Source of the DNA: Desulfobacterales bacterium
GTDB taxonomy: Bacteria; Desulfobacterota; Desulfobacteria; Desulfobacterales; C00003060
NCBI GenBank assembly: GCA_020347085.1
Contig: CP070769.1
Coordinates: forward strand, 160,181-171,447
Length of the DNA: 11,267 nucleotides
Direction: 5' to 3'
A program made the translations under genes and the position numbers. Positions 6,741 through 11,267 of the stretch are shown one piece after another. Under the pieces are notes generated by a model that made no database searches, had not been told where the DNA came from, and worked only from the letters and a program-made list of their open reading frames with translations. Position 1 is the first letter of the stretch. Each line of letters opens with the position of its first letter.

Positions 6741-7091
6741 ATGGCTAAGTCCATAGCTGTGCTTTTAGATGATAAGAGGTTAGGAGAAATGAAGGGGAGT
6801 GAGCTTGAGAACAAGGTACAAATGATGTTTGGAGGGCAGTTAACTTGCTTTATTTTGGAAATGGATGACGATAAGGCCAAACAAGTCATGGATGCGTTTC
6901 ACACTGCAAGGGTAGATTCAAGAGGGTTTATCACAGATGTGCCTATAGCATTTAACAGGGTTCTCTTTGAAGAGATAGCCAAAACAAAGTCGCTTGGTGC
7001 AGAGCCGATAGACGGAGTTATGGCCAGGGTATCCGAGATTCAGGAGTTTGCTGCCAAGGAGGGAGAATACTTGCCTGTTCCGGAGTTGTAA
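6741..7091 (+). CDS. Small unrecognised protein encoded directly after sat
   Basis: A 116-aa soluble protein that I do not recognise. It looks like a real gene: AGGAGGT (6729-6735) lies 5 nt before its ATG, only 13 bp separate it from the sat stop, its codon use matches sat (all five arginines AGA/AGG), and two hairpins follow it. The N-terminus alternates hydrophobic and charged stretches (KSIAVLLDDKRL, then LTCFILEMDDDKAKQVMDAF), suggesting a compact alpha/beta fold. There is one cysteine (C36), no membrane segment, no signal peptide and no metal-binding motif. The C-terminal half (60-112) contains GFITDVPIAFNRVLFEEIAK and ends in a PVPEL tail. The position suggests a role tied to Sat, such as a subunit, assembly or regulatory factor, but that is inference from context only. 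Confidence 0.85.
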   Translation: MAKSIAVLLDDKRLGEMKGSELENKVQMMFGGQLTCFILEMDDDKAKQVMDAFHTARVDSRGFITDVPIAFNRVLFEEIAKTKSLGAEPIDGVMARVSEIQEFAAKEGEYLPVPEL

Positions 7092-7176
7092 AATGTGAGT
7101 GGTATCCAAAAGTTTGCGCAGGCGCGTTGGGCTGCAGGGGTTGAGGGCCTGCCGCCCGCCAGTGTTCCTAAAGAAG

Positions 7177-7232
7177 AAAAAGGGAGAGACGATTGGCGCG
7201 AGCTTCACTTCGTGTCAAGTCACTCCCTTTTT
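7177..7232. terminator. Hairpin terminator after the sat operon
   Basis: AAAAAGGGAG (7177-7186) pairs perfectly with CTCCCTTTTT (7223-7232). The stem continues to 7190/7219 with one mismatch, enclosing a loop of 28 nt. The arm itself supplies a T-run on the plus strand, and on the minus strand CTCCC is followed by TTTTTCTTC. It can therefore act in both directions, and it lies 85 bp past the small gene's stop. The large loop makes it weaker than the next hairpin. Confidence 0.6.
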
Positions 7233-7253
7233 CGTTTGTGGCGCCTGCCCAGC

Positions 7254-7304
7254 AAAAAAATAGCCCCTTGGGCCGTCTTTTGTACCAGCTCAAGGGGCGT
7301 TTTG
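7254..7304. terminator. Bidirectional terminator between the sat and qmo operons
   Basis: GCCCCTTGGGC (7263-7273) pairs with GCTCAAGGGGC (7288-7298), an 11-bp stem with one G-T pair and a 14-nt loop. On the minus strand the stem is followed by TATTTTTTT (from 7262 down to 7254), a strong U-tract placed 47 bp past the qmoC stop. On the plus strand it is followed by GTTTTGT. It should end qmo transcripts efficiently and catch sat read-through. Confidence 0.85.
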
Positions 7305-7344
7305 TAGAAAAAGATCTTTCTTTAGTTACCTTCTAGGAGTTCCT

Positions 7345-8511
7345 CTATTCACACGGTTCCCTCTCAGAATAACGTGAGTAGGCCATGGCCAGGGTCCTGT
7401 AGACCAGATGGGCAAGCTTGGAAAACGGCAAATAGGCAAACAGACAGAACACAAAGACCAAGTGCGTAAAATATATAGGATAGGCAAGGGATGGTATATG
7501 AAGCAATCTTGTAAACCAGGATAGCAACCCGGTGGCGGCCAGGCCAAGCACTACAAGGATCAGGGACCAGTCAAAGTAACTCCCCTTGCCGATATTTTCA
7601 CCCCTGTCCTTAAGCCTGTTTGAGAGCATCAGCAGACTTCCGACGAGAAGGCCAATCCCACTGACAAGCGCCAGGAGCTTTACAGGAGTGGTTATGCCTA
7701 TGGGATCGAATATCGGATAAGGTCCGGGTGCGCGGAGGATATACAAGGCTACAAAGAAGATGTTCGTAACGACAAAAAGCCCGAGAAATGAAAAGAACAC
7801 AAGGATATGTGAAAGATATCTGCCTTTGTTCTGCGAACACTGGGAGAACTTGTTGTGGCTGAGAATGGTGGGGAGGGTACAAATGACGGTTTTCAGGAAA
7901 TCAGGGACATTAAGCTCCTTGCGTCTGGTTTTCCCCTCTGCAACGGCATTCGCATGAATGTCCTTCATGAACCTGTAAATCCCGATCCCAAATACGAGAG
8001 GAATCCAAAAGGTTGCCAGTGGGACAAAAATAATATCCACAAGGAGTGTTGGAAAGAAATGGGCGAATTCAATCTCACCTTCCGGTATGTGCAGATGCCC
8101 GGTCACACCCAGAATAAAGAGGAAAATGGCCACCGGTATGCCAAGAAGCAGCCACCAGAATCTCGCGTCAGGCACAATCCTGGCCAGCCAGCTTGGCCAA
8201 GCATATTTCTGAATGCTGTAAGCCCTGACAGCATTTAACAGATCTCCAGGCTTCGCCCCTCTCGGACAGTAAGTCGAGCAATCATTGCAGTGGTGGCAAA
8301 GCCAAACATCCATGTTGCCAACCAGTTTGTCCTTCAACCCCCACTGGGCTGCGATCATCTCCTTTCTGGGAAAGGGTCTGTCGTCCGGGGAGATGGGACA
8401 CACCACTGAGCACGTGGCGCACTGGTAGCACTTTTTCAGAGTCTCTCCCCCCATTGTTTTCAGCTGCTTGACAAAATTGACGTCAGGTTCGACCAGATAG
8501 CTATTTGCCAT
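7345..8511 (-). CDS. qmoC: QmoC: membrane subunit of the QmoABC complex
   Basis: The membrane anchor and quinol-oxidising subunit of the quinone-interacting oxidoreductase that passes electrons to APS reductase. In this 388-aa protein an HdrC-like N-terminal domain carries two CxxCxxCxxxC sites, C28/C31/C34/C38 and C72/C75/C78/C82, the second followed by PRGAKPGD. A membrane domain follows with about six hydrophobic segments (roughly 118-138, 155-180, 234-260, 278-296, 314-333, 343-364). Histidines such as H235, H338, H350 and H368 lie in or near them and are candidate heme b ligands. There are two in-frame starts, and ATG at 8511 is preferred because GAGGAGGT ends 6 nt before it but directly abuts the ATG at 8517. 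The gene is last in qmoABC, 114 bp after qmoB. Confidence 0.95.
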   Translation of the reverse strand: MANSYLVEPDVNFVKQLKTMGGETLKKCYQCATCSVVCPISPDDRPFPRKEMIAAQWGLKDKLVGNMDVWLCHHCNDCSTYCPRGAKPGDLLNAVRAYSIQKYAWPSWLARIVPDARFWWLLLGIPVAIFLFILGVTGHLHIPEGEIEFAHFFPTLLVDIIFVPLATFWIPLVFGIGIYRFMKDIHANAVAEGKTRRKELNVPDFLKTVICTLPTILSHNKFSQCSQNKGRYLSHILVFFSFLGLFVVTNIFFVALYILRAPGPYPIFDPIGITTPVKLLALVSGIGLLVGSLLMLSNRLKDRGENIGKGSYFDWSLILVVLGLAATGLLSWFTRLLHIPSLAYPIYFTHLVFVFCLFAYLPFSKLAHLVYRTLAMAYSRYSEREPCE

Positions 8512-8517
8512 TTTCAT

Positions 8518-8525
8518 ACCTCCTC
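8518..8525 (-). promoter_or_regulatory. Ribosome binding site of qmoC
   Basis: On the minus strand this reads GAGGAGGT. It touches the ATG at 8517 with no spacer and sits 6 nt before the ATG at 8511, so it selects the latter as the start. Confidence 0.75.
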
Positions 8526-8625
8526 ATGCCGTTACCGCCTATTGTGTTCGCCCAAATCCGCAAAAGGTATCTTTAGGAGGATTTGCCCTGAAAGACCCCA
8601 CGGCACATCCCCATTAACGACCTGA

Positions 8626-11040
8626 CTAAAAGCCCTTAAAGGGGTTGGGGCCAACCCCTTGAATCGTTTCCACGAACTCGCTGATAATGCCCGGAATTTT
8701 TTCGTATTCGTCAATGGCAATCTGAACCTGCTGCACGCGCTCCTTCTCCAAGGCCAAGCTCTTTAATGCCTCGCCGATCTTATCCATGCGGATATCAAGG
8801 AGTTCGCTTCCCTTAGCAAAGTGACACTGGTAGTCGTCGCCAAACTTGCAGCCGATGGTCAGGATACCGTCGATCCCTTTAGAGAGGGCGTCCTTGATCC
8901 AGACCACATTCACGGACCCGAGACACCTTACGGGGATGATTCTCACCAGTGGTGAATAGCTCAATCGATTCAGCCCGGCCATGTCAAATGCAGGGTAAGC
9001 ATCATTTTCGCAGGCAAGAACAAGGACTCTCAAGTTCTCCTCATCGTCCTCCGGGACCCCGATGGACTTGACCGCGGATCCAATCGAGTCAATGCTGTAA
9101 TCCGCGAATCCTACGATACGCTCTGGGCAGGCGCCCATACAGGTGCCGCACCTTCGACATCGCGTCGGGTTGGGAAGCGGTGTTCCCTTTTCGTCGTCAT
9201 CCAGGGCGCCAAAAGGACATTCCTCGGTGCATCGCTTGCACTGTGTACACCTCTGGAAAAAGAAATCGGGAAACGTCATGTCCCCTGATCTGGGGTGAAC
9301 GGCCACGCCCCGATAAGCAGATTCAATGCACTGAATCGCCTTGAGGGCCGCACCAGAGGCGTCTTCCATCGATTCCTGGATGCCCATGGCCCGGCGTGCG
9401 CAGCCTGCTGCATAAATACCTGTCCTTCGGGTTTCATAGGGGAAACAGATGAAATTCGAATCCGGATATCCGTCAAAGAGTTCCAGGTCCCGAAAGGCGG
9501 GTCCCTGACGATAAGCGAAGTTCAAGACCGGCTCGTCTTTTGTCATAGGCACCATACCCGTACCCAGCACAACCATATCCGCGTTGACCTTGATTTTCTC
9601 ACCAAGCAGGGTATCCTTGGCTTCCAACACAAGAGATCCATCGCCGTTTCCTGATACACTCACCACCTCGCCCTTGGTTAGAAAAATTCCGTCATCTTGC
9701 TGGGCGCTCTTATAGAAGTATTCATTCTGCCCCGGGGTGCGCATGTGCTGGTAGAAGATGTACGCCTTGCCATCCGGGTTGTCTTCCCGGACATATTTTG
9801 CCTGCTTCAAAGCGACCATGCTGGTAACGGCAGAGGCATAAGGGAAGTCTTCATCTGTTCCCTGGCCACCGCATTGAACAAAGGCCACGCTGGCCGCTGG
9901 TTTGCCACTCGACGGCTTCAAGATTTTTCCGTTGGCAGCCATCTCCTCAAAGGCGACGTTTGTCACCACATCCGGGAACTGTCCCAAGCCAAGATGCTCA
10001 AAAGTGGGCTCTGGTTCTTTGGGTTCTTCTTCAGCTTCTGCCTTTTTGGCCTCTTCACTCTCGGCCTCCGGAGCCGGCTCGGGCTCTATCTTGGGCTCCC
10101 AGGGCTTCCAACCCGTGGCCAAAATAACAGCTCCAAAAGACTCCGCCTCCGGATTCTTTACCAGAATAGTCGCAGGTGAGTCAGGTGTGGGCTCACCCCC
10201 CTTAGCAGCCGCTTCTTCACCCTCACCCTCTTCCGCCATTTTTTCAAGTATGGCTGCCTCTTCCTCCGGGGACATAACATCCCAGGCGCTCTTGGTGCCG
10301 GCAGGCTTGAAGGTAACGTCGAAGATTCCGGGGGCGCCAGCAAGGCGGGCTATCTCTGTGCCGGTGCGGATTTCAATCTTGGGATGCGCTTCAGCCTCTT
10401 TGACGATTTGGTCGATCACCGGCGCCTGCAACTCCTCATACGGGTAGGTCGACGGTGTCTGTTTGCGCATCTTGGCGGCAAATCCGCCGACTTTGCCTGT
10501 CTTCTCAATGACGGTGGCTTCGTAGCCGGCTTTTGCGACCTCCAGAGCCGCGCTCAACCCGGTGACACCACCGCCCAGAACCATGATCTTTTTGTTGATC
10601 GTCTCTTCCAGGTAAGGCTCGGCCGGGAGGACCTTCTCAGCTTCGGCAATTCCCATACGAACATAGTCTTCAGCCATCTCTTGAATCAGCTGATCCACCT
10701 GTGGAGCTCCCTCCTCGCCCGATATCCTGTCCTCTTGAGGCTTGTGGCTCCAGACGACGCCTTCTCTCAAATTGGCCCTGTTTACGATCACGGGACCAAA
10801 ATCAAAGACGTCATACAGAACACGTCGGGAACAGGCAGCAATGACGACCGTGTTTACCCCCTCGTCCGCTATGTCTTTCTTGATGAGCTCAAGGCCTTCC
10901 GGGGAGCACATAATGGGATGATTCCTGCAAATCTCAATCTTTTTGGGGACCCCGTTCTTTCTTATCCTCTCTATATCGACGGCTTCTCCGATCCCGCAAC
11001 CTTCACAAATATATACGCCTATCTTTTTCTCCATTTCCAT
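8626..11040 (-). CDS. qmoB: QmoB: HdrA-like flavoprotein with MvhD-like C-terminus
   Basis: The soluble FAD and Fe-S subunit of QmoABC, thought to sit between QmoC and APS reductase. In this 804-aa protein an HdrA-type N-terminal part has cysteines C12, C15, C38, C45 and C70. The FAD Rossmann motif VLGGGVTGLSAALEVA is at 154-169, with the second FAD segment DMVVLGTGMVP at 488-498. Two [4Fe-4S] sites follow (C598/C601/C604/C608 and C628/C631/C634/C638), then an MvhD-like domain with C677, C706, C731 and C739 for a [2Fe-2S] cluster. The C-terminus GPNPFKGF is typical of QmoB. Two acidic low-complexity stretches (about 257-287 and 317-346) interrupt the FAD domain and look like insertions. The start ATG at 11040 has AGGAGGT 5 nt upstream. 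That site overlaps the qmoA stop codon, indicating tight coupling. Confidence 0.97.
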   Translation of the reverse strand: MEMEKKIGVYICEGCGIGEAVDIERIRKNGVPKKIEICRNHPIMCSPEGLELIKKDIADEGVNTVVIAACSRRVLYDVFDFGPVIVNRANLREGVVWSHKPQEDRISGEEGAPQVDQLIQEMAEDYVRMGIAEAEKVLPAEPYLEETINKKIMVLGGGVTGLSAALEVAKAGYEATVIEKTGKVGGFAAKMRKQTPSTYPYEELQAPVIDQIVKEAEAHPKIEIRTGTEIARLAGAPGIFDVTFKPAGTKSAWDVMSPEEEAAILEKMAEEGEGEEAAAKGGEPTPDSPATILVKNPEAESFGAVILATGWKPWEPKIEPEPAPEAESEEAKKAEAEEEPKEPEPTFEHLGLGQFPDVVTNVAFEEMAANGKILKPSSGKPAASVAFVQCGGQGTDEDFPYASAVTSMVALKQAKYVREDNPDGKAYIFYQHMRTPGQNEYFYKSAQQDDGIFLTKGEVVSVSGNGDGSLVLEAKDTLLGEKIKVNADMVVLGTGMVPMTKDEPVLNFAYRQGPAFRDLELFDGYPDSNFICFPYETRRTGIYAAGCARRAMGIQESMEDASGAALKAIQCIESAYRGVAVHPRSGDMTFPDFFFQRCTQCKRCTEECPFGALDDDEKGTPLPNPTRCRRCGTCMGACPERIVGFADYSIDSIGSAVKSIGVPEDDEENLRVLVLACENDAYPAFDMAGLNRLSYSPLVRIIPVRCLGSVNVVWIKDALSKGIDGILTIGCKFGDDYQCHFAKGSELLDIRMDKIGEALKSLALEKERVQQVQIAIDEYEKIPGIISEFVETIQGVGPNPFKGF
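8639..8660 (-). other. Perfect hairpin in the last codons of qmoB
   Basis: AAGGGGTTGG (8639-8648) and CCAACCCCTT (8651-8660) are exact reverse complements around two bases. They lie in the codons for GVGPNPFK, ending 11 nt before the qmoB TAG. In the mRNA this is a 9-10-bp GC-rich stem followed by TAAGGGCTTTTAG. It could pause ribosomes, attenuate read-through into qmoC or shield the upstream message. The conserved protein motif also constrains the sequence, so it may be fortuitous. Confidence 0.55.
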
Positions 11041-11050
11041 TGATGACCTC

Positions 11051-11267
11051 CTAGCTCTTCACCAAGGTTTGAATGGCCTTGAGGGCCATACCAGTGGCAT
11101 GTTGATTGGATGAAACCACATCCAGTGGCTTCGCGGCAACGCCGGTGGCAAACATTCCCCCTGCTGCAAGATCCGAAGTTATAAAGCCATCGGGGTCGCA
11201 CTTTACACCACCTGGCAGCTTGGTGTCCGCCGTGTTCGGAACCATCCCTGTGGCCAATACAGCCATG
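11051..11267 (-). CDS. qmoA: QmoA, C-terminal end (truncated by the window edge)
   Basis: The last 71 complete codons of a frame that is still open at the window end. The residues LATGMVPNT near the start, then GFITSDLAAGGMFATGVAA and SNQHATGMALKAIQTL, are the final FAD-binding part of an HdrA-like flavoprotein. Its place 10 bp before qmoB and the shared strand identify it as QmoA. No cysteine-rich Fe-S motif belongs to this part apart from one isolated cysteine in KCDPDG. The methionine at the edge is an internal residue, not the start. Its TAG stop (11051-11053) lies within the qmoB ribosome binding site. In related sulfate reducers aprBA usually precedes qmoA, so it may lie just beyond the window; that is inference. 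Confidence 0.9.
   Translation of the reverse strand, partial: MAVLATGMVPNTADTKLPGGVKCDPDGFITSDLAAGGMFATGVAAKPLDVVSSNQHATGMALKAIQTLVKS

Noticed and set aside
7095..7307. 70-aa plus-strand open frame after the small gene
   Set aside because: It runs through both terminator hairpins, has no ribosome binding site and starts 3 bp after a well-supported gene end.
9697..11043. Three long plus-strand open frames (160, 181 and 219 aa) opposite qmoB
   Set aside because: All are antisense to QmoB, whose motifs cover the whole stretch. The serine/alanine-rich frame mirrors the acidic low-complexity insertion.

Overview
The window looks like chromosomal DNA of a sulfate-reducing bacterium, most likely Desulfobacterota (former Deltaproteobacteria). 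The evidence is the dissimilatory sulfate-activation gene sat facing qmoCBA, which encodes the membrane complex that feeds electrons to APS reductase. Ferredoxin-type and Hdr-like proteins point the same way. No plasmid, phage, IS element, CRISPR array, tRNA or rRNA was recognised.

Layout. The left part (1-2155) has a small palindromic repeat, dut (dUTPase, +), a WalJ/YycJ-type metallo-beta-lactamase-fold hydrolase (+, GTG start) and a spacer holding a decayed fragment of a YhcG/DUF1016-family gene (-). The second part (2156-4129) is a minus-strand pair: a bacterial/archaeal-type thiazole synthase Thi4 and, downstream, a DUF362 protein with two [4Fe-4S] motifs. A 1.2-kb gene-free region (4130-5362) separates thi4 from the divergent sat and must hold both promoters. 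The right part (5363-11267) is the sulfur energy module. It comprises sat plus a small unrecognised 116-aa gene on the plus strand, two hairpin terminators, and then qmoC, qmoB and the 3' end of qmoA on the minus strand. The qmo transcript therefore runs towards the sat transcript, and both end in the same terminator region.

How the genes fit together. Sat activates sulfate to APS. APS reductase (AprBA, not in this window) reduces APS to sulfite, and QmoABC is its presumed electron donor from the menaquinone pool. Thi4 here has a histidine where the suicidal eukaryotic enzyme has its sulfur-donating cysteine. It should therefore use free sulfide, which this metabolism supplies.

Points most worth a second look: the small gene locked behind sat; the strongly skewed arginine codon use of that two-gene unit (32 of 34 AGA/AGG), unlike qmoB; overlapping dyads in the sat leader; an acidic Pro/Glu/Ala-rich insertion in QmoB; and a perfect hairpin in the last codons of qmoB. 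I found no clearly new defence or mobile system.
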